Source of the DNA: Carettochelys insculpta
Lineage: Eukaryota > Chordata > Testudines > Carettochelyidae
Direction of reading: 5' to 3'
Assembly: GCF_033958435.1 (NCBI RefSeq)
Contig: NC_134137.1
Coordinates: 248,356,501 to 248,420,500, forward strand
DNA: 64,000 nt
Shown: positions 1 through 11,910 of the stretch, piece by piece
Layout: every line of letters starts with the position of its first letter
Position numbering within the stretch: position 1 is the first letter of the stretch
Position numbers and translations under genes: made by a program
Notes under the pieces: generated by a model
Seen by the model: only the letters and a program-made list of their open reading frames with translations
What the model was told of the DNA's origin: nothing
The model's database searches: none

Positions 1-460
1 CCTGATCAGAAATATCCTGACCCCACTTGGAAAATATTTATTTTAAATTGAAAAACTATGGCACACTTCAACATTTTCAGATTTTGATAAAAAAATTTCA
101 GTTGAGGGGTTTGGGAGTTTAGATGAAGAATGAAAGTGTTTCAGTCAAATGGTTTCCACAGGCCATTTCCATTTTGTTGAAAACCCAGTTTTTTGTTGGA
201 GAGGAAAAACAATTTTGTGGAGTGTAACTACTTTGCAGCATGCTCCAAAATGTGACAAGAGGCACTAGTTGCGAAAAATTGCCTTCTCTCCTTTCCAGAA
301 AAGAGACAACTGAGTATGAAACATTTTGCATCTACACAGGAAAAGAGATGGAGCACTTTAATGGAATGTCTTCTCAAGTCTCCAGCTGGTAGCTTTAAAT
401 TCTCCCTAAAATTACGGGGTAGAATAAAATGCTGCAGCAGAGTGATAGAGAATGAGCACT
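1..460. other. unassigned intergenic DNA
   Basis: This AT-rich stretch shows no exon, RNA gene or recognisable repeat end. The T- and A-rich wording around 60-230 loosely resembles the sequence near 12000-12180, so both may be old copies of one unassigned interspersed repeat. Confidence 0.4.
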
Positions 461-2187
461 GCAGTCAGTACAGAATTTCCTGTACTTGCTAAAGAACTTC
501 TGATCCAGGTTGAAGTGTAGACCTTTATTATTAATTACTATTGCATAGATGTAGGGCCAGATCTTCAGCAGGTGTAAATTGGCATAGCTCTATTGACTGG
601 AGCCATGCTAGATTACACACATCTATTATATTTTAGAGTTTGTCTGATTGATGAAGAACTCCTATATGCTAAGAACTAGGCACACTAAATTCAGTAGACA
701 GCTTCCTCTTACAATGTAAAGCAATTTAAGGGCTTGGTTGTGCCAAGAAAATCAGATGTGCCTGGAATGGGATTGCTTCTCATAAAACAAAACAGAAAAA
801 GGTAGAATCACCAAATCATGTACTGTACTCAAAACTGATATAACTGAGTGGATGTTGAAAGATACTGATCCAATATAAGCCAGAGAAATAGGAGAAAACT
901 GGAATAGGATTGCTTCTCAATAAACCTTACAGAAAAGAGATACAATCAGAGATATTTGGAGTAATACTCTGTTTTGACACAGCTAAATCAATGCTTAAGG
1001 TTTGAAAACTAGAACACATTATTAGAAGCCAAATTTACTATAGCCCTTCTTTGTTAAAATACAGCGAATGTTAAGAGTTTATAGGGATGAGGGAAAATAC
1101 ACTTAATAGAATTCCCTTTTTAAAAAAAAATTACTAATATTAACTTCATAAAAACAGGACTGTATTTTTGAAAACTACAATAATTTCAATAAAGCATGTA
1201 TATTTCCCTTCTATTTCCTTCCCCCTCAAAAAAATTTTAAGTTAAGGACTCAGGTGATGCCAGGTAAATCTGCTGGTGTGTAATAACCTAGTCCCAGACC
1301 ACTCTATACAACCACCAGTCTGTTGCGATTGGACTTACTTGCTTGGTCTCAAAAGCTTTCAGCCTTCTGTGCTGGGTTGAGTAGAGTTAGAGTCTAGTCA
1401 CTGACTGTGGCCCTGGACCACAAAGAAATGTTCCTGGGCTCTGACCTCTTGTCCAACAACCTTTGCTAAGACATGGGATTCTGCTGCTGAGCTGTCTTAG
1501 CCTCTGAAACCAGTGTGTCAGCTGTCCAGGGCCTCCCAGTCATTTACATATGCTCTCTCAGATCTCCACCCTAGGCTGTGAGCATCTTAGGGTTCTAGTG
1601 TAATGCATTCTGAGATGACGTTGAAAGGAACACAGGCTTAGCAAATAAGGCTCTTAAACACAGTAATGTTACTTTTAAAGCACTCTAGAGTAAGTTGTGA
1701 GGTGCACTCTCCCTTAGTCTGAGCTAACCCCTCCTGTGAGTGAGTAGTTTGGAAGCATTCTTGGCTTGGCAGAATTTCCTCAACTCTTTCTTTCCTGGAT
1801 GTCCTCTACTTGTGTGACAATGGTTGACTCACCTACACAGAGAAAGACCCCTCCTTTAAATAGAGACCCTGTTTCTCTTTGCCATGTGCTCCACTTGGAT
1901 GTTCCAGTTCTCAACTCTACCTTACTCAGACCCAGTGGGGTTGGAAGCATGTAGGTCCCAGTAAAACTGGTCCAATCGCAACAGACTGGTGACTACAGAC
2001 GAGTACTGGGCCAGATTATAATAGATGTATGTAATCTGCCATTGCTCCTCTAGTCAATAGAGCTATGCTGATTTACGCCTTCTGAGGATCTGGCCTATAT
2101 CTGCATAAAATAGTAATGATAAAGATCTATGCTTTAGTGTGCATCAGAAAGTCTGTAACAAGTACAGAAAATTCTAATCTGACTGTA
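461..2187. repeat. imperfect inverted duplication with inserted centre
   Basis: Positions about 461-640 match the reverse complement of about 2010-2187 with scattered mismatches. The shared words include GGCATAGCTCTATTGACT on the left, whose reverse complement is at about 2050-2067. A second, inner inverted pair lies at 1313-1333 and 1971-1991 and is perfect over 21 bases, with weaker similarity on both sides. The inner right copy abuts the outer right arm, whereas the inner left copy is about 650 bases from the outer left arm. This implies that extra DNA was inserted on the left. It looks like an old palindromic (MITE-like) repeat of amniote genomes; the family is not assigned. No coding potential is seen. 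Confidence 0.7.
762..949. repeat. two-copy direct repeat, spacing about 137 bp
   Basis: Positions 762-806 and 899-943 read almost the same, with shared words such as GGATTGCTTCTCA and ACAGAAAA. This is a partial tandem duplication within the DNA that separates the left arms of the surrounding inverted duplication. Confidence 0.55.
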
Positions 2188-3152
2188 TTTCTTTCTTCCC
2201 CTTGAGTCATGCATCCAGCACCTGTAAGCTCCCATGCAGAAAAAAAAGCTTTTTATGCCAGGGCTGGCCCGTAGTTGTGAGACAAAGTTGATGGCCCCAG
2301 ATTGCAGTCTTGACGGTTTCTCTGTGACAGTGCTTCAGTGAGGAAGCAAACACCTGGGCTAGTCCACTGTTTAGAATACAGTGCCACAGGCTTCCATGGA
2401 ACAAGGCTTACTATTGTGTTCAACACCTAATACAAAAAGGGGGTACATGATGTGACACAGACATATCCCATTCCGTTGCAACAATAGGTGAGGCTTTTAC
2501 CCATTATATGTTGTAGCGAATTATTTGCAAACTTCTTTTACCTGCTATAGCTAATATTAAGTTTTAGTTAACAGTGTTGGTGTTCCATTGTAAAATCAGT
2601 TTTAAATCATCCCTGGCACAAACATTTCCAATGAAATTTTATGGAGGAAGTTTTATGGAGTTGATGCACTTTTCTTGTTGAAAGCACCTTTCTATTAGTA
2701 CAAAGTATTCTCATCATGGACTGCTATGGCCAGTCCTTAGTAGAATCCTGCGTACAAAATGTCCCATTAATGTCAAAGATACTTCACTTTTTAAAATATA
2801 TAGCAATTGCTCTAGGCAACGAAAATCATTACACTTTCATGCAGCATGTAATGCTAACAAATAACTAATCATCAGATTCTGTCTCTTTATACAGTTAAAT
2901 GAGTACATATACTTTACTCTGTGAGGACTGGAATTTAAATCCATGCAGAATATGGCTCTGGCAGACAACAGCTGTTTGTTACATAAAATGTTACAAGTGA
3001 AAAGATACAAACCCAATTTTACAGCACTACATTTTAAAGTAGTCCAGCAAAGACAGCAGGAGAAATGGTACTTCAGGTAACATGATTCATTGCAGCTTAT
3101 TACATTAGATTTATTATACAGTTACTAAGGTAGATGATTACATAGCATTGAT
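2188..3152. other. unassigned intergenic DNA
   Basis: I see no exon, RNA gene or clear repeat terminus. The sequence is AT-rich with short chance frames only. Confidence 0.5.
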
Positions 3153-3390
3153 TCAGGCTACGTCTACACTATGAGATCAATTTGAATTTAAGGCAGTTAG
3201 CTCAATTGTACCAAGTGACTGTCTTCACTGTAAATACCATTAGCTTGATTTAGGGAGCACTAATATTGATAGCATAATAGCATCAGAACTGGGTGGGTAT
3301 AGCATCAAATTCGAATTTAACAGTTCAAATGAAGGCTAGTGTGGAAGCGCCATGTCTTTGAATCAAATTCATTAGCCCCCAGAGGCTGAC

Positions 3391-3570
3391 CAGCACTTTT
3401 GCACGTGGCTCCCAGCTGCCCACCGCTCAGAGGAGCTGGGAAACTGATCAGCTCAACAGCCCAGGTCAGTTTCCTGGCTCCTGCAAGTGGCGGGGAGCCA
3501 AGAAACTGCAGGCACTTCTGCACCTGGCTCCCAGCTGCCCACCACTCATGGGAGCTGGGAAACTAACCAG
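3391..3570. repeat. internal direct repeat, period 120 bp
   Basis: Positions 3391-3450 and 3511-3570 are near-identical GC-rich segments sharing GGCTCCCAGCTGCCCACC. They lie in the short left-hand half of the foldback composite. The longer open frame here exists only because the sequence is GC-rich. Confidence 0.7.
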
Positions 3571-4649
3571 TGCAGCACCTGGCTCCTGGCTCCCCCTAGT
3601 CAGGAGCAGCAGTGCTGGTCAGTTTCCTGGCTCCCTCCAGATGAGGGGACCTGGGAACCAGGCAGCAGGATGAGCTCTGTCAGCAGTGGGCATACAGCAG
3701 GGGCTAGCGGAAGGGCACAGAATGCGGGGCTGAAGGAATTGTGGGATAGGTTCCCAAAATGCACTGCTGAAACAGTCAATATTTGGCCACTCTAGTGTGG
3801 CAGCACTAACTTGACTTTGTGTGGACTTTGTGGAAAGTGAGAATACACAAAATTGAGTTTATAAAACCCAGCATTATAAAATTAAATTTAATAAAATTGA
3901 ATTTATGTGTAGTGAAGATGTAACCAAGTTCAAATTTATTAAAATTGATTTTGTAATGCTGGGTTTTATAAATTCAAATTTGACTATTCTCACCTCCCCA
4001 CAGACTCCCTGCAAAGTCAACTTATTGCTGCCACACTCAATCGCCAAACATCAATTGTTGCAGCAGTGCATTGTGGGAACCTATCTCACAGTTCTCTCAG
4101 CCCCATCGCATTCTGGGTATTTTCACCGGTGCGGTATAGGAAAAAAAATGCCCTGCAAGTGGTTGTGGGAATGTTATGTCATCTTCCCACATTGCATTGC
4201 CCTCATTCCCTTCCCATGGAAAGCAAATGGCCATTTCTCCAGAAGGAAGGAAGGAAAAGTAGGGAACCAAAATATGTATGTGCTCTGGAATCATCTGGAG
4301 GACTATGCCATGTAAACTGATCCCTCAGCTTCTTTTCCTCCTTTGAAACCATAGTATGGTACGACCTGTCTTAAGGAAGCCTTTTGATAAGGAACTTGCC
4401 AAAAGAAATGAAGATTGGAAAGAAAGCATCAACAAAGATTGCCAAATTAACTGAAATATCTGGCTTTTATAATTGAATTATCAAAGATTTTACATAAAGC
4501 AGCAAATGGACATTTTCTCAGAGTGAAAGAAGTAAAAGTAGGGAATCACAGGTGAAGGACAACCCAAATAGGCTGGCTTCAGAAAGTGTAATGCACCAGG
4601 CAGGGGGTCTGTCATACTGATCTGGGATCACCCAGAAGTCTGTGTCATC

Positions 4650-5077
4650 TCAGCTGGCCCTTCAGCCACTCCCACACCCTTGAATCCAGAAACATCATCC
4701 CTGAAAATATTACAGGAACAATGCAAAGCTTGAAGAAAGAAAAGGAAAGTAAAGTTGAGGAAAAAAGACATTTTGTGATGCATGGTTTTCGGCTCCCCAC
4801 TTCACTGCACAGATGTGTGCAACATGGGGGATGGAGCTGATAAAATTTCCACATGTATGAATGATTCTGTGCCCTGGGATCACCCAAGTGTCTGTGTCAT
4901 CTCAAATGGCCCTCCAGCTGCTCCCGCAAGCCCCATTGAATCCAGAAACATCATCTCTGAAAATATTACAGGAACTGAGCACAGCTTGAAGAAAGAGAAG
5001 GATAGTGAAGATTAGGGAAAAAGACATTTTTGATGCATGGTTTTTGGCTCCCCACTACACTACACAGATGTGTCCAA
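4650..5077. repeat. internal tandem repeat, two units of about 245 bp
   Basis: Positions about 4650-4820 and 4898-5077 are direct copies, sharing AATCCAGAAACATCATC and GATGCATGGTTTT. A shorter duplicated segment follows at about 5080-5120 and 5178-5220 (GCTCAGGT near the end of each). The related element at 18313-20295 has the equivalent unit repeated in the opposite orientation, so an internal repeat array is a property of this element family. Confidence 0.75.
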
Positions 5078-6289
5078 CTTGTTGAAATGGTCCCTTCAGT
5101 GTTGCTCAGGTGTGGGGGCCAGCCCCCCTCATTCCATTAGGGGGATGTCATGGGGTATGGAGTTGTCCATTGAAAGGCCAGTTGAAATGGGCCCTTCAGA
5201 GCTGCTCAGGTCAGGGGACAAGACCATGAAAATCCTTGCCATAGGGGAAGACTTTCCCTGGTGGACAGCAAGCACTCGCAATCTCTGCTGTTGGGGGTAG
5301 AGTTCCCCCCCAGCAGGCAGCCAGCCTCAGAAAATCTTTCCTGCCTTTGGAGCCTTCACCGCATGAAAGCCAGGACATGGTGCTGCCTGGCAGCATGGTC
5401 CGCACTGAACAGTATGTATGACCTTTTATTGGATCGGGGGCGAGCCACATGATGTGGTTGGGTGTGGGAAAGATCTCGACTGCACAGCACCTGTGGGGGA
5501 GGGAGGGCTTCCCCTGTATAAATGTTAAGCACATAAAAGAAGATTTTCAGCCTTTCCTACAAGCACGGCCCCCACAGACCAGCTGCCACATGGTGCAGTG
5601 GGGAGGGGCTGGCACTAGCACTGAAAAACAAAAAAAAATTCAAGAGCTCAGCTTACAGCAGGAGAGACAGAACCATGAACTCCATGTTGGGGCTATTTTC
5701 AAAGGGTAGATGGGCTCTAATAGTGCTAATAGCATAGAAAGAAAGAAGTTTCTCAACCTCTCTTACAAGCATGACCTCACAGACTAGCTGCCATGGGTTT
5801 CCTGGTGCTGAATTCAACTTCGCAGGCTTCCTCTTACCTAATTCCTGAGCACCTGGAGAGCAGCAGAGATAGAAGTGGCCAGAGTGGACAACTGTGAGGT
5901 ATTGTGGGATACATACAGGACACCTCTGGAGGCTAACAAGGTCTATTAAAAGACATGGCATTTCCACACTGGCCTTAATTTGAACTTTTAAATTCGATCT
6001 TGACATTACATCAAGTCGCTTCTCACAGGGTTATAATAGTGACCTTACCTCTCCCTAAAATTGACCTAATGGTCTTTACAGTGCAGCCAGTGACATTGTA
6101 AATTCAAGCTAACTGCCTTAAATTTGACTTTATGATGTAGTGTAGACATAGCCTCAGAGAGACAATACATTCTGAAAAAGAATTGGTTTTCAAATTTGAA
6201 TATGTAGCATCAAAATTTTACTTTTTCAGTATATCTTTCATGTGAGGGTAAGAGTCACAGCTCGTCTGTGAGTTATTTAAATATTGTTT

Positions 6290-6400
6290 CCATCTGAAGT
6301 GAAATATTTGCCCAAGATCATACAGTGAGGTAGGGACAGAATCAGGAATAAAGTCCTCAAAGGCCTAACTTTCAATCTCCAATTCCACCCATTTCAAATC
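6290..6400 (-). repeat. MIR-like SINE relic
   Basis: The words TTTGCCCAAGATCATACAGTGAG followed by an eroded box-B-like stretch match the reverse strand of the MIR/CORE-SINE class (consensus-like CTTGCCCAAGGTCACACAG). It is highly diverged and has no clear ends. Confidence 0.5.
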
Positions 6401-6507
6401 TATTTCAAAATGCTCCCAACAACGAGATCAAATAATTTTCTAAAAGCTATGCTCCAATTCAGCCTAGAAGTTATGGGGTTTGAAATGTTAATTTGGATAA
6501 AGTTCTA

Positions 6508-6585
6508 AGGTCTGTGTTATTGTATTCAGGAAGTCAGACTGGATCATCATAAAGGTCACCACACAAAACCCACTGGCCTTCCTTT
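6508..6585 (+). repeat. CR1/L3-type LINE 3' end fragment
   Basis: The stretch reads like the classic 3' terminal sequence of old CR1/L3 elements, with CAGACTGGATCATCATAAAGG as the recognisable core. It is only the tail, with no coding part attached. Confidence 0.5.
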
Positions 6586-6599
6586 TCCCTAAAAATTAA

Positions 6600-6898
6600 C
6601 AATTAGCAGTGGGGACGACAGCTGCCAAGGGCCTTTAGGTAGGGCTAAGGTTGGAAGAGTCAGTGCCAAGGGCAGTCAGCTCTCAGCGCCACCTGGACCA
6701 CAGTGTTGGGCCCTCCCAACTCTCTCATAGCCACACACAGCTGGAGGAGTGATGCCCTGGCCCTTCAAAGGGGCCCAGATCTCCAGCCACTGCTGCTGTG
6801 AAAGTAGCGGTGCAGCGGCCAGAGCTCCAGTCTTCTTTGAAATGCAAGGCCTAGGAGTGACTGCTCCCTTTGTCCCCGCCATGTTGGCAGGCCTGGTA
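6600..6898 (+). repeat. GC-rich interspersed repeat, copy 1 of 3
   Basis: The right end, CATGTTGGCAGGCCTGGTA, and the preceding CTGCTCCCTTTGTCCCC are shared in diverged form with the repeats ending near 10445 and 29345. The class is unknown to me. No conserved coding frame is seen. Confidence 0.55.
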
Positions 6899-9800
6899 AT
6901 TAGTCTTCTTTAAAAACTTCCTGCAAAATTGCATTCTTCAAAACTAACTCTTTTCATGCAAGAGGTTACAAAAAGTAGTTCAGAGACCCTGAACATTTGA
7001 CAGATTAAATCAAACAAATCGATTTTAATTTTATTTTGACAAAAATTCACACTGGGTCTGGCAGCCCCTTGTAAAAACAGTGTAACTAGCCGCAGTTTGA
7101 AATATGTGAGATATAAAACCCTGAGAGCAGGTTTTATAAGACAAACCTGGCAGACTCTTAACCCTAGCAGTATTATCAGTGTATGTGATGATAATACAAA
7201 GATATGCTTCAGAGCTCTTTTATTAGATTCTGACATAAGAAGGGGAAATGAGATGCTAAAAGTTATGGGGAAATGGAGAATTTGGCCTCAGCTGTGCATA
7301 TTTAGCACCTAAATCAAGTGAAGGCTGTTTATTGAGTTATTGATTCCAATAAGATCTTAATTAAAAGTTTGGTTCATTACTGCACTATTGCTTGGCTGCA
7401 GGTGCCCAGACTACTAAATTGCATATTTAATTAAGTACTAATTTGGTAGGAACAGATTCTCAGTTGCCGTAAATCAGACTTCAGAGGTACAATTCCAGTT
7501 AATAGCAGCTGAGGTTCTGTCCTATTTGTTTTCCATAAAGCAGGCATTTTTTGGAGGACGGGGGAAGGAGTAAAGGAGTTATAGTGTATAGTCCCCATTT
7601 GCTGAGCAGTAGAAGACACTGACATTTTGCAGGTTGGCCTCCCATTGAACTAGAAATCTGTGATGAAAAGTATAAATTTATTCTTAGTGCAGTTAGTCCA
7701 TGAACGAAGTGGTCAGAAACAGCACAAAGAGATATAAGCTAAAATACTTATGCCTGGGTCCCAGAGAATAATTCTGCCTCAAATATTTACTTTAGTTAGA
7801 AAGGCCAAAGCAGAGACCAAAATCGTTTTCTGCTTGCTAGAGTTGCTCTGAAATGAACACACAGTCTGAAATTAACAATACAGCATTTTTTCAAAGGGAT
7901 AATGCACTAAAAAGAATAACTTGCAATACTGTATATAGCAGTTGCTATCTGTTGTCTCCACCATAACAATATGAACAGTATTAATACTACTAGCACTTTG
8001 TTTAGCTAGCAACTTCCATCACAAAGGATCCTACAGAACTATGGATCAGATTTTCAGATGCTTGCATTGCTGAATGTTTCTATATGTGCTGGTATTTTCA
8101 GGCACAAGAAGAAGATAGGTGAATATTGGGCCTCCAAAAGGAGGGCACAGTGTGTACATGGTAAAGAAAGGATGACTGCAAACAAGCTGCATTGTGGTTG
8201 GTCTGCCTTCAGAGCCTGATATCCCACATTTATTTTCCAGTTTGCGAAGGGTGTGCTAGAGTCAGTTAGACAAGCAATTCAGTCATGGGCAGAGCATCAG
8301 TCATAGACGCAGGCCATGTCCAATCAGCCCTCCATATCTTCAGGCTTTCAATCTCAGTGTAGTGGATATCAGGGCATGTGGAGGGGTTGGGATGGAAGGG
8401 ATGTGGAAATGGAAGCAGCAGGACTATATCTGTTTGGTTTGAGGTGAATGAAAGAGACATACAAACTACCATTGGGGCAGCCACTGTAGTCACCCATACA
8501 GCTGAATTCATATGCCTTTTTCCTGCCATGTTTTGTACTGCATGCTTGTCAGAGCACTTGCCATATGTTAGGTGCATCAGCACATGCTAATGAACCATTA
8601 GGATGGGTTAGCGTGACTGGTGGAGATGGGGCTACACAGCTGGACATGGGGAGCCTAAATGACACAGAGCTATTGAAAATTGGCCTAAGGCAGCCATATA
8701 AAAGAATCAATAGGGAGAACGGCATTTTAATAGCAGCCTAGCAGGTGCACCTGCTACACTTCTATTTCAGTCCGAATAGTATTTTCCAGTTATTGATTCT
8801 GCTGTGCCTGTGGACCAGAGCATATGTCTGCACCTATCCAAAGGCTATGCCCTCACAATGCCAGATGACCATGATGGCTGTTTGCCATCATTGCCTTAAC
8901 TACCTCTGGGCCTAGAGGCCAGACATGTGCTATGTAGACCCTTACCAGGTTGTATGGGAAACAGTCTATGTGGTGCACATGGTATTGTTAGCTGTTGTAA
9001 TATTTATTAATATGTTGTTCTTTTCATAGTGGTTGTGGACCACAGACTGAATTTGGGCCATGGTTATAGCAGATTTTTTCCTTCCCTCCTCTTAGTTGTC
9101 TCCTGCTAGAATCTGGAGAAGGGCCCAGTGAGGGCCAAGGCCCAGAAGAAGCAGGTGCCTTCCTGCAGTCCAACCATCCCCACACACAGCAATGGTCCCA
9201 TGTTTACAGGAGGGGTGGGGAGAACTGAGAATTGTAGTTTTGGTTGCAGTTGTTACTTCATTTTCACTTGTGCATAATGTAGCACAGTGCGTGCATGTGT
9301 GTTTTTTCTGTGTGATTCACAAAACCCCTAATATTTTCTATTCCAGAACTCTGGTGTGTAGGATATAAAGATCTGGCATCTGCTGGATCCCACCAGAAGC
9401 CGTGTTAGAGCAAATATAACAGTTCAGTGGCTTAGGATAGCCAGGGGTGGCAGTAGACCAGCCCACTTTCACCTCTGAACTTAGCAGAACTGGTAATAGC
9501 ATCATAAGCAACAGATGTGCTAAAATGCAACAGAGCACAAGCCATTCAAGTTGTGTCTTTCCTGTTCTTGGGCTGGTCAAGGCATGATTGAGAGAGTAGA
9601 AGAGGTGTTACTGAAGAGTCCCACAAAGAGGGCAAGGCAGCCTAACGCTCTTTTTGAGAATCTGTGAGCTGTGCTGGCATCCAACCTCTGTGTGAAGACA
9701 GATGTTGGCCACACTCTTGTAAGGCCTCATTTTCATGGGCTGGTGTTGACGCATTTACAAATAAGTAAGAAAGGGTGAAGAAACATACACAACTACAGGA

Positions 9801-9903
9801 GTCACTGTGCTTATACTTCAAGTTCTTTGAGAACTATAAACAATGGACTACTTCCCTGTGCAAATGCTCAAGAAGAACAAAGGATAAAAATTGTAGATGC
9901 TGG
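6899..9903. other. 3 kb without recognisable genes
   Basis: I see only short chance frames on both strands and no splice-bounded exon. No terminal repeat or target duplication was found; old unrecognised repeats may be present. Confidence 0.45.
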
Positions 9904-10036
9904 ATTGGACCCTGATCTGGCAAATACATATGTTGTTGAACACTTTTACTACTTTTAGGAGTCCTACTGATTTCAGTGGGATTACTCATAGTAAAATTAA
10001 TTATGCATATAAGTGTTTGCTGGATCAGGGCCCTGA
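9904..10036. repeat. palindromic MITE-like repeat
   Basis: The left end GGACCCTGATCTGGCAAATA is matched in inverted form by TGTTTGCTGGATCAGGGCC on the right, and the central part (CTGATTTCAGTGGGA) is also self-complementary in part. This is a common ancient amniote hairpin repeat; its transposase class is not evident from this copy. Confidence 0.65.
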
Positions 10037-10149
10037 CATGTGGATCCTCCCTATGCCAGAAGGAATATGCTTATATTAGATGTACCTTGCACCATAAGAG
10101 GGCAAGTGTTGTTATGCCTATGTGCAGCCTTCAGATGATACTAGTCAGC

Positions 10150-10445
10150 GGCGCCGACAGCCACTGCAGGCTCTGGAGCGAGGGAGGAGTGGGGGCTGGC
10201 TCCCTGGCCTGGAAGGGGTGGGGCCAAGGATGGAAGGGGCAGGTCCTAGGGCAATCAGTGGTACTGCCCTGTCCCCCCACCCCAAAATTCTGTGGCAGCA
10301 TTTCAAAGGGCCCTGGAGCTCTGGGTGCTGCTGCTCCTAAAGTAGCAGTGTCAGGGGCTGGAGCTCCAGGACCTTTTGAAACACTGGGCCCTGGGGCAAC
10401 GGACTCCTTTGCCCATCCTCCCCTCCCATCAGCAGGCTTGATACT
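10150..10445 (+). repeat. GC-rich interspersed repeat, copy 2 of 3
   Basis: It ends with CATCAGCAGGCTTG and has CCCTGGGGCAACGGACTCC before that, matching the repeats ending near 6898 and 29345. The longish open frames across this stretch follow from base composition and are not conserved among copies. Confidence 0.6.
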
Positions 10446-10539
10446 AGGGTTTGCAGCTGCCTATTGGATTATTCTTTGTATTTGTATATGATAGTGGTTT
10501 TCAACCAAACCACTTTAGAAGGCACTTTAAAAGGATGGC

Positions 10540-10680
10540 TCTTATCCCACATTTAACCTATGGGCAAACTATGGCTTAAAAAGGTTAACTGATTTACGTA
10601 AACACACAAAGCAGAGCAGAATCTGACTTGTAGCCTTCCACTCCAACTATTAATCCATGTTGCTTCTGCAGACTATGGGA
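10540..10680 (-). repeat. MIR-like SINE relic
   Basis: The order of words (AAAGGTTAACTGATTT, then AAGCAGAGCAGAATCTGAC, then a stretch ending in TGCTTCTGC) follows the reverse strand of MIR-type SINEs. It is strongly diverged. Confidence 0.5.
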
Positions 10681-10914
10681 CTGACTTTATACCCATAAAA
10701 ATGCAGACATGTTGGGTGAAAAATTGCATGTTCCTTCAGAGCTGACTACTGAGAAATGCTGATTGCCTTGAAATTTTTTAACACTACTGTTACATATTTT
10801 GCTGTAAATTTTGGGAATTTATTCCCAAACAGATACATAATTTCACCAGTAGTCTCAATATTTTGAATTTTGATTAAAAATTAGAACTATATAAAATTAA
10901 CATGAAACATGTTA

Positions 10915-11910
10915 AATGAGCTAAAAACTGGAAAGCGGATAGGTTTCACTGATGGGATGATTCTGTAAAGGGAATCTTGCAAGGATTAGTTTTTGGTTCT
11001 ATGCCATTTAAATGTTTATCTGTGTTGTGGGAGAAAAAACCATCACTGATCTAGTTTGCAAATGACACAAAAACTGGAGGAGCGGTCAAGAAGCAAGAAG
11101 ACATATCACTGATACAGAGGGACCTAGATCGTATTGTAAACTGGGTGCAAGCAAACAGTATGTCAACATACACATGCATACATTAAGGAACCAAAAATAT
11201 AGGCCATGCAATGGGGGGACTCTATCCTGAGATGCAGTGACTCTGAAAAAGATTTGAGGTTGTGGTGGGTAATCAAATGAACATGAGGTCCCAGTGATAT
11301 GCTGTGGCCAAGGGAGTGATACAGTCCTTGGATGCACAAATAGGGGAATCTCAAGTAAGAGTAAAGAAGTTTTTAAACTCTGTATTCGACACTGAGGTGA
11401 GGGCAGCTGGAATAATGTGTCCACGTCCACAGTTCAAGAAAGATGTTGATAAATTCCAGAGGGTTCAGTGAAGAGCCACAAGAATGATAAAAGAATTAGA
11501 TAGCAAGCCTTGTAAAGATAGACTAAAGGAGTTTAACCCCCATGTAGCTCAACACAGAGAAATCCCTTGATCACAGTTTATAAAGTACCTAGTTGGGGAA
11601 CAGATATTTAACCGTAGCTTTACGTGTAGCAGACAAAAGAACAGAACAATCCAATGGCTGGAAGTTGAAGCTAGACACAGTCACACTAGAAATAAGGTTT
11701 AAATTTTTAAATTAATCACTGGGACAATTTTCTGGGGATGTTCTAGATTCTCCATCACTGGCATTTTAAATCAAAATTAGATTTTTTTTCTAAAGATCTG
11801 CTCTAGGGATTATTCTAGGGAAATTCTGTGGTTTGTGTTATGAGGAATGTCAGATTAGATTATCACAGTGGTCCTTTCTGGTCTTGGAATCCATTAATCT
11901 ATGAATCAGC
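10915..11910 (+). pseudogene. CR1/L3-type LINE ORF2 fragment
   Basis: The + strand keeps diverged reverse-transcriptase wording: a GVLQG-like block near 10970, a FANDTKTGG-like version of the FADDTKLG catalytic block near 11060, then LIQRDLDRIVNWVQ. Further on, a block like FKKDVDKFQRVQ-RATRMIKEL lies near 11430-11500. It ends with a typical CR1/L3 3' tail (GTCAGATTAGATTATCAC, then GGAATCCATTAATCTATGA). Stops and frameshifts are frequent, so this is a dead, 5'-truncated retrotransposon copy and not a host gene. Confidence 0.85.

Larger units (their letters stand above)
3156..6153. mobile_element. Harbinger-type foldback composite element (non-autonomous)
   Basis: The left end starts GGCTACGTCTACACTATGAG and the right end is its inverted counterpart; homology between the ends runs for roughly 100 bases. 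A 3-bp target duplication TCA flanks the unit (3153-3155 and 6154-6156). Inside, a complete short element runs from 3156 to about 3925, where its own 3' terminal repeat appears. From about 3926 the same family continues in the opposite orientation but lacks about 25 bases of its 3' terminus. The whole is thus a tail-to-tail pair that carries target duplications only at its outer edges. It is homologous to the single element at 18313-20295. Open frames inside are not conserved between copies, so I regard it as non-coding. Confidence 0.85.

Noticed and set aside
9976..10491. Open frame of 171 codons on +
   Set aside because: It begins within a palindromic repeat and runs through a GC-rich repeat whose other copies do not keep the frame. 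No domain is seen.
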